Shown here one piece after another: positions 1 through 12,246 of a stretch of DNA of 64,000 nucleotides; within the stretch, counting starts at the first letter, position 1; every line of letters begins with the position of its first letter. Under the pieces are notes generated by a model, which was not told the origin of the DNA, did no database searches, and saw only the letters and a program-made list of their open reading frames with translations. The position numbers and the translations under genes were made by a program. The DNA is taken from positions 2,668,501 through 2,732,500 of the forward strand of contig CM040089.1 in the NCBI GenBank assembly GCA_022496805.1, in the 5' to 3' direction. This stretch comes from Pohlia nutans (lineage: Eukaryota; Streptophyta; Bryopsida; Bryales; Mniaceae).

Positions 1-102
1 AATATCGATTTGGAGAAATAAAAAGATCCGGAGCTTTTTCTGAGGTCCATCTTAGGTAGGAGAACCTAATTTCAATAGACTCTTGTAGCACGGCATTTAT
101 TG

Positions 103-300
103 TTAACCCCTTAAGACCAAGAAGCACGAATTGGGCATCATGTTTTTATAGCAGTTTGAGTAGATTGTATGTGGACTTCCTTTTATTCAAATTTGTCTGT
201 TTTTTGACCAACATATGCATTGATCTTCACTGATTCCAATGCTATAAAATTCAGTCTCATTTGAATTATAATTTTCACAATATGAGAGATATCCGTAAAC
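103..300. mobile_element. TTAACCCC-end element, right end lost
   Basis: The left end reads TTAACCCC at 103-110. The interior matches the elements at 16426-16669 and 36297-36534 (a shared tract about a pale 'cttccttt..caaattt' block and 'cacaatatga'). The usual right end is missing or degenerate before the next element at 319. Confidence 0.6.
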
Positions 301-318
301 TAAAGGGTTGAGTGGGCC

Positions 319-902
319 TTAACCCCTAAAGGACCGTAAGGCCCCCACGCGGCTTCTGGAACTAGAAAGTGAGGAAATTCAGGTTCTTGGGCTTTGAATT
401 GTAGGATGAGCAACAAAGAGACCCTGGCTCTTTTTGAGAGCCGAATCTGTAGGTACTTCTTGATCGAAAATTCATCAAATGAGCGATTTTTGGTGATTTT
501 TTGAGTTGCACGGTGGCTATCTAGGTGATACTTCAGACCCTCGTATCTTCCTCCTCACACCTCCAAATTACTTGAAATTTTTTTCACATGTTTAAAATGA
601 TTATTTCTACTCACAGTAAAAATTTCAAAATTTTTGGAGCACTTTTGAACAATCTGATTTCAGCATGTGTACAAAATACCCCAAACAAGTTACTTCAATC
701 TTCTCAACGGTGGCATTTTCTCAAAAATTGTGCGACTTTGTTGATCTTTTTTTCATAAAATAGCGACGTAAGTCTTCTTTAGTTTCAACGGTGCCGATTG
801 TCAATATTACCCCACACCAATGAGGAATTGAGCTTGCTACAAGAGCTAGTCAAGAAAACAAGAGCTAAGTTCAACCACCCCCCCCGGTCCTTTAGGGGTT
901 AA
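319..902. mobile_element. TTAACCCC-end element, complete
   Basis: The ends are inverted copies of CCCCTAAAGGACC, flanked by TTAA at 319-322 and 899-902. The body is 576 bp and holds no coding frame. The interior is not shared with any other copy I could match in the window. Confidence 0.8.
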
Positions 903-1135
903 TTTGACTAAAATTTGGAGAAACGAAAACTATTGAGAGAAGTTCTAGGAAGTCAAAAGAATGGGTGAGTGGGGACGGTCTAGGTATATATAGCGAGAAT
1001 CTATTGCCAGAAAAGGGGCTAGCAATCACCTTCTTCATGTGTGAAGGTGAATAATAGAAACTTGGGTGAGAAGTTTCTTAGCACTGATTTTGGTGCTTTC
1101 AAAGTTTGCATCCACATTTTTTTTAGTGCCCGATA

Positions 1136-1534
1136 TGGTTGGTTGTCCTAAAACCACCAACTTAAGCAACCTGGCCTATTTTTGGCAGTGCTAAATTCGA
1201 AAAAAAAATATGACCACATTCGAAATAGGTTTTGATGAAGATTGCAAAAATTTGCAACATCTAATTTGCATTTGTCAATTTTATACAAAATTCCAAAGTG
1301 GAAAGTAACCTCTAACCCATACATCACATACCAATTTCCTAAGTTCACACTTTGTTGTTCCTAGATTCCGCTCATGAGCTAACCCAAAACCACCACTATT
1401 TCTTCGCAATACTTGGCATGCCATTGGTTTACTTGAATAGTGAAATTGGTGGTTTTGAGTCTCAACTGTGGTGGCCCTAAGAAAGCTCTACATGTCATAA
1501 TTGGGGGAGGTGGTGGTTTTAGGACATCCTACCT
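1136..1534. mobile_element. MITE with TGTCCTAAAACCACCA inverted ends
   Basis: TGTCCTAAAACCACCA at 1144 is repeated inverted, ending at 1526. The similarity extends weakly outward to about 1136 and 1534, where TA flanks both sides (1134-1135 and 1535-1536). This would fit a Tc1/mariner (Stowaway-like) element. The exact ends are tentative, and there is no coding frame. Confidence 0.6.
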
Positions 1535-1826
1535 TACATGTTCTTTTTTGAGGATTAATGTCACTGTTCACTCAAACTATGGTCCACTCACCCACTTTTG
1601 AGGGACTTTATGGATAACTCTATGGTCAACTGAATTTGTCATTTTAAAACCATGAACCCTTGGAACCACTGTAATGGGATACTCTAGATACCACTACATC
1701 ATAGCAGATATTCATATCATCACAGGTCTTTTTGAATTACATGTACATGCAATCTCATTCATATGACCAGCTTCTAGGCTTCAAAAACTTTATCTTTGCA
1801 TTTAACCATTAATGTTTCAATTTATC

Positions 1827-2207
1827 TGTCACGGATATACATTAGAAACTTCTAGAAGATTCCTTGAAGATTCTATAGAATATTCTTTAAAGATTCTTTT
1901 AGAAGATTCTTAGAATATTCTTAGTATATTCTAATAGATTCTAAGAAGCTGCTCGAGAAGCTTCCTGGTTAGTGGAAGTTGTTTGAGAAGCGTCCTAGTT
2001 CACAGAAGTAGCTCGAGAAGCTTCCTATCCAGTAGTATATATAGGAGTCGAGGCTGAAGGGTTCTTCAGTCTCGACAACGCATTTCTTAGAGCTCTAGCT
2101 CACCTCTCTTGGTGTTGTTTGTGTACTCATCTGATCAATCTAGTTCTTGCATGTTCTCTCTGAACTTCTTGTTTAGATTTATTGTGTGTATTTCCGTGTC
2201 CGTAACA
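1827..2207 (+). mobile_element. Solo LTR with heat-shock-element-like arrays
   Basis: This 381-bp block begins TGTCACGG and ends CCGTAACA, an imperfect inverted pair typical of LTR ends. It is flanked by a perfect 5-bp duplication, TTATC (1822-1826 and 2208-2212), which marks a solo LTR left by LTR-LTR recombination. U3 carries a dense run of alternating GAA and TTC triplets (1850-1960), the layout of heat-shock factor sites. A second set follows (CTCGAGAAGCTTCCT and variants, 1950-2025), then a TATA box near 2034. No internal region or second LTR is present, so the superfamily is not established. Confidence 0.85.
1848..2045 (+). promoter_or_regulatory. HSE-like GAA/TTC array plus TATA box inside the LTR
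   Basis: From 1850 the sequence alternates GAA and TTC with 2-bp gaps, including GAAACTTCTAGAAGATTC, a near-ideal heat-shock element. Further GAATATTC and GAAGATTC units follow. A TATATATAGG box lies near 2034, with transcription expected about 30 bp downstream. Heat inducibility is inference by analogy with heat-responsive plant copia LTRs. Confidence 0.65.
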
Positions 2208-2212
2208 TTATC

Positions 2213-2822
2213 GTGTACGTGTTGAAATGGAAATTGTTGGTTCTTCAAAGCCAGGTGTGTGAGTGTGTCTAGGAAGAGTCCAAGTTCAATTTTAGACATG
2301 AGCTCCAAGTTGTTGAAGTCAACTAATCAAACCACTCACCTAATTATATTTCAAGTTTGCCACATGCCTTGCCATTATCTCAAATTGGATGTGGGACATC
2401 GCCTCCAAGTCTTGGCTCTTTGTGACCTCACCTTAATCTCAGTTTTGCCTCCTTTGTGACGGCAAAACTAGTTCACATTCCTTTCTATTTTGGATTCTTT
2501 GGAAACCATGCCAGTTTGCTTGGCTGCCTTAGATACGGTCAGACTCACCTCACCTAATATGTATTCTCTCTTCTTTTCGATTAACTCTAGTATCCACTAT
2601 CAGAGTGTGCTACGAACGATACCACAACATTCCACACAGTCTGACTGAACAAAAACAAAAACGAGGATGACTTTAGAACGTGATATATATGAGAATACTG
2701 TAATTGAGTTGGTAATTGAGTTGGAAAAGGAGAACGTCAAAGATCATCATGCTCTAAATACCCGTCTAAATGCTTGGTTTACCTGGCTCGGTTGTGCAGA
2801 AGATGTTGGGCCAAGCTGACTT
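2213..2822. other. No gene recognised
   Basis: This is the unique-looking flank of the solo LTR. The short open frames have no recognisable domains, and no LTR-element coding remnant could be identified. Confidence 0.4.
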
Positions 2823-3004
2823 CACTTCAAGGAGAAGGCGTTGCTTTTCACTCCTTCTGTGAGTCAAACGGCACCACTTCGCACTCACCAGTTTTTTGGT
2901 TGGATTTGGTGAGTGCTATTCGTCACGTAGGAAAAATGTGTAAAGTGAAAAGCGACAATGAACAGGATCCTTCCGAGTGAGAAAGGACGCCTCTGCTTGT
3001 AGTG
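2823..3004. mobile_element. CACTA-like MITE, copy 1
   Basis: The left end is CACTTCAAGGAGAAGG (one change from CACTA) and the right end is CTTGTAGTG. A 3-bp duplication CTT flanks it at 2820-2822 and 3005-3007, as expected for CACTA (En/Spm) elements. It is about 182 bp and closely related along its length to the copy at 3859-4040. Confidence 0.8.
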
Positions 3005-3858
3005 CTTGCTTCCTCCAATGCTTCCTCGGTGCCCGTTTAGACTCTTTCACTGGAATCTCATGGGGTCGTGGTTTACCGATTGCCGCCCACTGATCAATCT
3101 CCCTCTTAGTGGGAAAATTTTTGCTCTCTTCACTGGATATTTTGAGAATTTTTACCCTATGATGCTTCAATGCTTCCCGTGAACTGATTTTCTTCTTTTC
3201 AAAGCAATGTGAAAGAAGGCAAATGTAGTGGTAGACGGGCACAGGAACCTTCACAATTTGCCTCCGGGGCCAAACTTGGGTGGGGATAAAAATGAGGGAT
3301 TTTTACCCCGGGGCAGTTTTTTTGGTCCGCACGCTCATCCAAAGCACCAATGACTTTACCATGGTAAAAGTTTCAAAAAGGGAGTCAAAGTTTGAACCCC
3401 CTACTCTCAAATCTGCACTTTCTGTAACAGTGCTAAATGGGGTAAAAAATGAGGCCAAATGATGCACTTTTTACCTTGGCAAAAACGTCTAGACCCAGAG
3501 GGTCCCAGTCTCCAGGCAGCGGTTCATCTTTTTTCCTGATTTAAAGAAGATGTTGCTTTCAAGGGTTATCGGATGCAAATCCTAGGATTCTGCCATGCCT
3601 GAACGTGTTGTTGATCGAGCACGGTCACGAATGAGTATTAATGTAATATTTGTCAATAACACAATTTAAGGAAAGTTCCTGAAGGACAGACACAAGTATT
3701 GCTAGACAATGAGTAAAGATTACAGAAAAACCTAGATTGTAATGAAAATCTTCCAAATGATTAGTCAATTGCGCTACTTTAAACCTAAAATAGATAAAAG
3801 CAAGATGCTCCCAACTTCAAAGAAATTTCAGTCAAGTTAGTCGCGAAAGCAAGCTAAA
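3005..3858. other. No gene recognised
   Basis: This is the spacer between two copies of one MITE. No domain-bearing frame or clear repeat was found. The open frames are short and lack plant-like composition. Confidence 0.4.
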
Positions 3859-4040
3859 CACTACAAGGAGAAGGCATCGCTTTTCACTCCTTTTGTGACT
3901 CAAACGACGCCACTTCCCACTCACCAATCTTTTGGTTGGACTTGGTGAGTGCGATTCGTCACGTAGGACAAGCGTGTACAGTGAAAAACGACAATGAACA
4001 GGATCCTCTAGAGTGAGAAAGGACACCTCTTCTTGTAGTG
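3859..4040. mobile_element. CACTA-like MITE, copy 2
   Basis: The ends are CACTACAAGGAGAAGG and CTTCTTGTAGTG, with a 3-bp duplication AAA at 3856-3858 and 4041-4043. It matches copy 1 at 2823-3004 throughout, including the AACAGGATCC tract. There is no coding capacity. Confidence 0.85.
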
Positions 4041-4710
4041 AAAAAAAACGTACTGTTGAAATCTTAATTGCACCCGGACAAACTTATAAATCACCGCCAA
4101 AAGCAACTAGTATCTTTCAAAATTCAAAGGCGAACGACACAGTATGTCAAGTATGTCCCCGCTTGCAAACAACTAGAGCACCTATGTAGGGATTGGTGTT
4201 TTGCTTTCTGGCGATCTACCATACTATGCAAAGCACACCGTAGCTGGAAATTAAAGTATAATTGCAACTTTTCCGTTTAGCAAGAGGCCATTGAAATGAG
4301 TGTCCTTTCACCTGTACACCATCAGATGTCAAATTGAAAATAAGATATGGCAAACAAGCCAGAGCCTTGAAACAAAGAGTTTACAAGCCTGTTGAAAGGG
4401 TAATGGGACCGAGGAATAAATATCTTATTAGTTTACTATTAACAATGGCGGTCTTGCTTTTTAGGCAGGGACTATCCATCGTGTTCAAAAAATGACACTT
4501 CAGCTAATATAACCTTTTTTACACTATTGGGTTCTCATATGAGATATTTGAACATAGGATTTTAGTGTTCTACCTGGTTTAGCCGTCTCAGTCTTAAGGT
4601 TTTTGTTGTTTACAAATTCTTGATTTTTTTGGAATATATTTATTTTGAGTTTACATAAAAGAAAATTTTGAGGAAAAAACAAAAGAAAAATTACCAGGGC
4701 CCTTTGTATG
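4041..4710. other. Spacer, no gene recognised
   Basis: This is AT-rich flank at the 3' end of the LINE. I see no protein domain, RNA gene or repeat that I can name. Confidence 0.35.
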
Positions 4711-4924
4711 TAGATAGATAGATAGATATGAACTCCGGTCCTCTTTCGAGGCCGGCGTGAATAAAGTGTCTGTTCGTCTTGACAATGAGCCAATGCCCAC
4801 CGGACAGAGGTCCATTGTTACAAGACTACTCACCTCTTTCGAGAATAGACACTTTAGTGACCAGAGATAAATACTAGTAACACTAGTAAAATTCATTAGT
4901 TAAAACTAGCGCGGGTATAAATTG

Positions 4925-5160
4925 GTGTTTGTTTTGTTGGTGGTTGCCGAGTCATGGTTCCAAGGTTGGTTGGAGAAGGGCGTTTATGTTACAATTGTAC
5001 GGTCCGAGTTCGATTCCCGTTGGGTCCGTCTGAGCGTTTATTTGTGATATACATGACTTGGTGCTGCTAGTGATTTAATCATAGGCAGGAAAGTTTGTAC
5101 CAACCAACCGGCCCCGTCCCATCTACCTGAGACAAGTGTGTACTTTGAGCTAAAAACAAA
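4925..5160 (+). repeat. tRNA-like (SINE-type) segment, antisense inside the LINE 3' UTR
   Basis: The plus strand has GTTGCCGAGTCATGG (4943-4957), like the A box of Leu/Ser tRNAs, and GAGTTCGATTCCC (5006-5018), a good B box, about 50 bp apart. The same segment in the same arrangement follows the LINE relic at about 47270-47490. It was therefore present in the LINE's 3' UTR before both insertions. It may be an old SINE captured in antisense. It does not fold as a normal tRNA gene by eye. Confidence 0.6.
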
Positions 5161-6993
5161 AAATACAAAAGAAATAGGTATTGGTCTACACCATTACCCT
5201 CTTTTTCTTTGGTAGTTTGGTTTTATTCAGTAGTCTATTGGTAGTGGCTGGTTATTTTCTATTTTCCTTTTATGTAGAATAATTGATCTGGCATGATGTA
5301 TGGCAATGGTATTTATTTCTTTGAATGTGGTTTTAATGGCGGTTTCTGGTACTTTGAATTTGCTTTCGAGAATTTTCATCGAGGGACCATGAGTAGTACC
5401 TCTAGCTCCTGCCGTGATGACTATGAGTGGGTCAACTTTCCATCCTAAGTTAATAATGTTGTCGATAAGTGGTTGGTATTTCTGATTTTTGATATTTATT
5501 GTTTCTTGTGGGAATCTGTCATTACAATATGTAAATTCAATAAATTGAATTGTGAGGTTGTCTAATGGATGTGATGGTGGGTCATTTTTGTATGGGAGTC
5601 CTTTTACGCCATGGATGTCTGGTTTGAATCTAGCGTTGCAATGACATCTTTGTTGTTCACATGAGCATGGTAGTAGCCATGGAGGTACTGTGTTTTCTTG
5701 GGGGTTGTTGTTGAATGTTCCTGCGTTCATAAGGGTGTAACATCTAGATTTTTGTGATGAAAGGATTAATTTCCTTAGTTCCCATACTGCTTTGTTATGT
5801 CTTTTGACTCTAATGGCGTGAATGTGGTGATGGTTGCATTTTAGAAGTACGTGCAGCCATGTGTCTGCATCTGCAGAGTTACAGATGGAGCATGTGATTG
5901 AGGGGAATCTTTCTCTACCAAAGAATAGTTGTTTTCTAGCATTGCCCATGTATTGGCCGGTACAAAGTTTTAATATAATTGTTTTTTGTGAATCAGTGAT
6001 TGTGGGATTGGACCAAAATGCATTTGATAGTTTGTTATCGATGTTTGGGTTCATGGTCCATTTGCTAATGTTGGGAAATTCGATTGCCATTTCTTCAAGG
6101 TTATTTTCTTGGTCGTATTTGGTTAGATATGTTTGGAGACATCTGACAGGGCCTTTGTCTGGTCGTTTTATAGGTCCTGGCTATATATCTTTTTGAAAAT
6201 AGAATGGTGTTGTATGTGCAAATTCGTATGAACTTGTGGCTCTGAAATACTCTTTTCGAGCTCCCATTTTTGTAAGTTTATCTGCTTGTTCGTTGCCTTC
6301 AATGTTGATATGTGCTTTGACTTTGTAGAATGTGGTGGGTTGGGTATGAGTTTTTAGCATTTCTACCATGTCTGTTAGTATGGTTTTGTCCGCGTGATTG
6401 TTGTGCATGGTTGGATGTTTAATATGTGTGTTTAGATTGTATAGGCAGTTGAGGCAGTCTGTAAATATATGTGTCGGTTCGTCTGGGTATTTAGTAGTGA
6501 TTAGACTAAGTGTTCTATGGATAGCCATTAGCTCTGCTCGAAAACATGTTTGTAGGCCTTGTAGTCTTGCTGATATTTGCATGTCAGCCTTTGTAGAGTT
6601 GTATATTCCGTACCCGGCTTTTTCTTTTTTCCAGTGTCCGTCGGGGGCTTGTTCAGGAGGTATGAAGGATCCATCGGTATAGTAGCTATGTTGTGGTTGG
6701 AATTTAGGTGTGGTGTTTGTCACAAAGTTTGGTAGAGGTGGTGTGTTTAAAGTGGTCGGGTTGATGGAAGGCGAGTATATGAGTTTGTTCTATTTTTTAT
6801 TTTTATTGACCTGTGTGTTGTGGGGAGTGCATGGGGCATTTTGTATGTGGTATTGTGGGATTTGTAGGTTTTCAATTGCTGTTTTAATTGCATTTATTTG
6901 GTATGGTGTACCAATGTTTTGATCTTGGTGGTGAATACATAGGACGCGGATTGCGAGTGGTTCTGTCTTCGGTTTATGGAGTTCTTGAGGGAT

Positions 6994-7287
6994 TGTTGGT
7001 TCTTCATATGTGATGGAATCTGCGGAGAAGTGGACAATTATATGGGTGTCTGAAAAAGGCCCTTTGTATGGGGAGAAATTTTGGTACCAATTTGTATCTG
7101 GTATTACCAGTATAGTGATGGTGTTTGGGTCGGTTTTGGCTGCTAATCGTGCCCAATGAATTGCTTGTTGGGTTGTTTCTTCATTATGTAGATGGGCGTA
7201 GCCTATACCTTTCCATTTGTATTGGAAGGCGGTACCGAGTGATCCAAAGACTTTATCTCTGGCAAAGGGGGAGTAAAATTTTGAAAT
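6994..7287 (-). other. Unassigned conserved-looking block upstream of RNase H
   Basis: About 98 residues between the chromo-like module and RNase H include FYSPFARDKVFGS, W-K-G-I-G-Y-A-H and ITILVIPDTNWY. The alternation of strands and helices loosely recalls an adenine-methyltransferase fold, with GIGYAH where NPPY would be expected. I do not recognise it with confidence, and catalytic function is not claimed. Confidence 0.3.
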
Positions 7288-7766
7288 TTGTGTGGAACAT
7301 GTTATTGGTGAGGAGAAGTATGAGTGGGAGATATTAAAGGAGGCAGTAATGGAGTCAAGAATATTCGTTGGTAGGGTATGTTGTGCTGCTTTTAGTGGGT
7401 CTTTTCTGGGGATTTTATGGTTGTATCTTTGATAGAGCCATATTACTTCTTTTTCAAATGATTGTGTTTGTGGTACTAGGCCGTGTGAGCTATAAATTGC
7501 TTTATTATATTGTTGCCATAGCCATTTTAGTCTAGTGGTTGGTATAGTGATAAGATGTCTACCGGTATCTTCATATAGGTGGGTTTGTTCATTATTTATT
7601 TGTATGGTGGCGTAATTGGAAATAATGTCTTTTTCCGGGTTACATTCTTGTATGTGTATGTGTGTAAGCGGGGTGGATGTGGGTGGAGGGATGAATCTTG
7701 CATCTCTGCTTTGTTCAGGAGTGAAGTGTGTGTTGATGATTTTTTTATAATGATTGTGTTGTAGTT

Positions 7767-7971
7767 TTGTGTAGTATTTTGTAAGTAGTTTAATGTTATG
7801 TGCAATGGTTGTTGGGTGGTTGAAGGGGAAGAGTTCTCTTTGTGGCATCCATTTATTGTATGTATCGTTGTTTTGGAGAGTCCATTGACATAAGTATGTG
7901 TTATATTTTTTTGTTATTTTATATTTATCTTTTGAAGTATTTGTTTTGTGGTCTAATATTATGTCGATGGG
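7767..7971 (-). other. Chromodomain-like module between RT and RNase H
   Basis: Within the LINE frame, a segment of about 68 residues reads IDIILDHK, then YLCQW, then WMPQREL, then a helix-like stretch ending KLLTKYY. Spacing and aromatic positions resemble a chromodomain (first strand with I-L, Y-L-x-x-W core, W-x-P-x-x-x-L, closing helix). Chromodomains are common in Ty3/gypsy integrases but unusual in LINEs. The match is by eye only and some consensus aromatic residues are absent. Confidence 0.5.
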
Positions 7972-10900
7972 GAATCTTAGAGGGTTGTTTTTGATGTTAG
8001 GGGGTGGGTTTGGGTGGAGGTGTTGTTGTGGGGCTGGGGGTTGAGGTGGGTTAGTTGGTGCTCTTGGTAATATGTTTTGGTTATTTGAGATGTATCTTTC
8101 TTTAAGCGTTCGGGCGGGTGGATGTCTTGCACATGGATTTGGGCAATTTGGTGTACAGCTTGGGTAGCAAAACAATTGTTCAGCTATTTGAAGTGCACTT
8201 TTTTTTAATTTGGTTGGCGTTTTGTAGTATGTTTTAAAGTTTTCTGGTGTCATAAGGGTTGTTCCGTTGGGAAGGGTGATGTGTTTTATTTCGTATATGT
8301 TATGGATTAATAATTTGTGTAAAAGTTTGAGTGATAGTTCGGGATTGAGATGTGGAAGTTCATTTGTCGCTTGTGTTCGCCATTCTTGTTCCAGTTCCGT
8401 CATATGTAGTTGGAAATTTTCATTTGTACTTTTGAGGTGAATTCCTCCAGCATTTTTTAAGAGAAATAATGTACGTATGGTTGGTGAATTAATGCAATCA
8501 TATTGTGTGATTCTTGGGATTTCTTCCGCTCCTCCATATTTGGCTAATATGTAATGTACAAGTCCTTTATATATTATACCTAGTCTCCCTTGGTCGTTAA
8601 GTGCGTTTTGGAGTTGTTCACCGATGCATCGTAAATATGCGTTTTTAAGTGAGAAAGCCTCAAGGCCAAAGAGTTCGTGAGGTAATTGGGTTATTATGTG
8701 TGCTGTGCATTTTGGTAGTCCACATATTGTTTTTTGGATTCCTATGATTTTTTTATCTAGTTTTTTGATGGTCGGTAGCGAGTATGGGACTGCATAAAAA
8801 CTGTATGCTATGCCTGCTCTAATGACGGTATCAACCATGCTAATTTTTTGTTTAATTGTGGCGGGGCATTTGGCTAGTTGTTTGCATTGGTTTATTATTT
8901 TGTTTGTGGTGATGTGTGTTTGGAGTTTCCATTTTAGTGAGGGTACTAGTTGAATGCCTAAGTATACATAAAGTTCGTTTTGGTGCAAAACGGGTATCGG
9001 TTGATTTCTGTAAGATATGTTATGGTTTTGTATTTGGATTTTAAATTTTTCAGGATTTAGTTTGGATTTGTTGGGACATCCAGTGATAGCACATTTTTGT
9101 ACACCTAAGTCCATTCCAGCCCATTCACAGAATTTATCTAGTTTGTTTAATTGCGTTTGTAGCGATTGGAGATTATTTGTTATAGCTGCTAGGTCATCTA
9201 CGTATGCTGCAGAGCTAATGGTTAATTTCGATGTACCAAATGTATATCCGTTTTTGCCTCTTTGTAGCCATCTAAGTAGTGGTTCAAGGAATATCAAGAA
9301 TAAATATGGGCTTAGTATATCTCCTTGGATAGTGCCTCTTTGGATGGGTATTGGTTTTGTTTTGCCGAAGTGTTCACCGGTAAATATGGTGGTAGAGTGT
9401 GAGTAAATATTTCCAATTAGTGTTACTGCATCTGAAGGATATCCAAGGTCTTTTATTATAGCTAATAGTCTAGCGTGGTCAAGGGAGCCGAATGCATTTT
9501 TAAAATCTATGTATAGAAGGTATATGTTTTGGTTTGTAAATCTAGCGTCTTCCAGGGCTGCTATGAGTAGTTGTAGTTGTCTGGATGTACTTCTTTCTGC
9601 TCTAAATCCTTCTTGACTGTCGTGTAGTATTTGATATTTTTCACCATATGATGATAGTATTAGTGTTAATGTGCTAGTGAATAATTTATAAATTGTGTTT
9701 GCAAGTGCTATAGGTCTGCGGTTTGGTAATAGTGATGGGTCCCCTTTTTTGTACAAAAGTATGGTTAAACTTATTTTCCATGATGCCGGGATTTTTTTTT
9801 GTTTGTAGCAATGTGTGAAAAATAGTAATAATAGTTTATGAAAGTTATCGGGCATATTTTTTAAGATTGAGTTTGGAATTTTGTCTGGCCCTGGTGTTTT
9901 ATTATTGGACAAGTGTTTTAAACATAAGTCGTATGTTTCTTGGTCGAAGTATTTATGCAGTGGTGTTTGAGGGTCTCCTCTTTTATCTATTATAAATCCA
10001 TCTAGATCATGCCATGGGTATTGTTTAACTCCACAAGTGCAATTAGTTGGGTGTTCTGGTTGGTAGTAACATGTTGGGACTGTGGGTCTATTACTAATTG
10101 ATTGTTGAATATAAATTTCGTTTGCTATGTCTTCTGGGCTAGTTAGTATGTTGTTGTTTCTGTCCATAATGCAATCTAACGGTGGTGTTTCTTGGTTTTT
10201 GAAGACTTTTTTATTTATTTTCTTGGGGCTTTTTTCATATAGTTGTCTGTATTTTGTGATGGCTTTTTTAACACATTCTTGTGTGTATTTTGTGGTAATT
10301 TTACGTGCTTGTTTGTTTGCGTTTTTAGCTAGTTCTGCTAAAGTTTTAATCCATTCTTGTGGATTCAGTTCTGGGCTAGGGGGTGGTGGGATGGTAATTT
10401 GGGTATGGTTTTTTAGTTCTTCTATTATTGGGTGGTTTTGCCAATCAGGTATGGTTTTTGTTATGTATATTGCTTTTCTGATTAGGTGGTAGGTGGATAG
10501 GTGTTTTTTCCATTGTTTTTGGAGTTTTCTTGGTAAGAATCCTCCTTGTTGGGCTGTGCGGTGTGTTAGTGAAGGTAGAGGTGGAGCACTGCAAGTTTTT
10601 TGAATTTTTTCTGATATTTGTTGTATTAAGTGGTCTAATTTTGTACAAGATGTTTGCCATTGGTTGCTTGTCAATTGTTCATTCATCAATGTTGTAGTGA
10701 GTTCATTTATTTGGAGGGAATTTTCTTCGGAAAATAGTGTTTTGAATTTTTCAATGTTATCTTGTGGGATGGGGTTTAGATTCCTTGGTGGTTTATCTGT
10801 TTTTGGTTGTGTGGGGCGAGCTATTAGTGTGTTTGGTGGGGTTCGTAGGGTGACTGGTGAATGATCTGAATTTAGGTTGTAGTCATGGTTTGTGATTGAA

Positions 10901-12246
10901 GTATACAATGTATTATTAGGAGTTTTGATGTAGTATCCATCAATTAAACTTGTTTGAGTGTAGTTTTGTCCACCTTATCTGGTAAATGTGCTGTTTGTTG
11001 GAATGTAAGTTAAATGTAGAGTATCTGTGAATGCACGCCATTCTATGTCTTCTGTTTGCGGAGGTGTTATGTAACTTATGTTGGATTCATTTTGTCTCCC
11101 AATAAGGGCTATGTCTCTGTTAAAATCTCCACATAATATGTGTGTATGGTTTGGATGTGCTATGATTTGTTGTGTTATTTGTTGTTGTATTATTGTAATA
11201 TATTGAATATCTTCTAAGTGGGACGGCATGTACATGTGTAGGATTAGCCAAGGTTGTAGTGGTGCATTTTTTATTTGTATAATTTGTAAATATGGTGAAA
11301 TTTCGGCTGGGGTAGGTATTTTGGTGATATTTCCTGGGTATGCATATTTGTTATTTATTAAAGTAAGGAGTCCGCCTCTTGCAGGGGTATACGGCATTCT
11401 TTGTTGCATACATCTTGTTAAGGCGTGTGTGTTGTTGAAAATTATCTTGTATTTTGGAAATAGGTTTTGTATATATTTTGTTGATTTTGTTGCGGTTAGT
11501 TTGGTTTCTTGTATTGTGATAATTGCTAGGTTTGTTGTGGTGTTTGAGATTAAGTTTTGTATACTTAGTAGGGCTGTGTTTAAAGATGAGGCATTCCATG
11601 TAATGATGTGTGTGTTGTGGTTTGTTGTTTGTGTCTCCTGGGTTTGCGGTAGTGGTATATTAGGTAGTGGAGGTGGGTGTGAATATTCATTTAGAGGTTC
11701 ATTGCATTTGAGAGATTCTATTAGTAAATTTTCGGGTAGGAATGGAAATTTGTTTGTTAGTATTTGCAAGTTTAGAGGATTATTGTTTTGTTTGATAAAA
11801 TCATATAGTTGTTTATGAATGGTATTGGGGGGGTTAATTAGATCTTGGCTGGTGTTTTTAAATTCGGTGTATGGGTGTGTGTTTAAGATGTGTCGTTCGG
11901 GAGGGTTTTGAAGGAGTGCCATTTTCTCAAGGAGTATTGTTGTCCAGTCTGGATCAGGTGTTTGTATTAATTGATGGTCACATGTTTCTAGTAATGGACT
12001 TATCGTGGTAATGAGTGCGTATAGCATTCGCGAAGGTGGGTGGTGTTGATTTTCATGTATGTATTTTGAGAGGTGTGGGTAATCTGTAGATGTTTCTGGA
12101 TGGTTTGGGTGTGTTGATTTTAAATAAGGAGCAAACTTTTTTGCTAAATGTTGGTACTCTGGGTGTAGTTTTATTGTGCATGGTATAAAATATGTTTTGC
12201 TTCTATTTTTATGCGATGGTGGGTGTGTTTTATGTAAATTTGGCAT

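Noticed and set aside
4936..5035. Functional tRNA gene
   Set aside because: A and B boxes are present but no cloverleaf or acceptor stem pairs by eye, and it lies inside LINE sequence in two copies.
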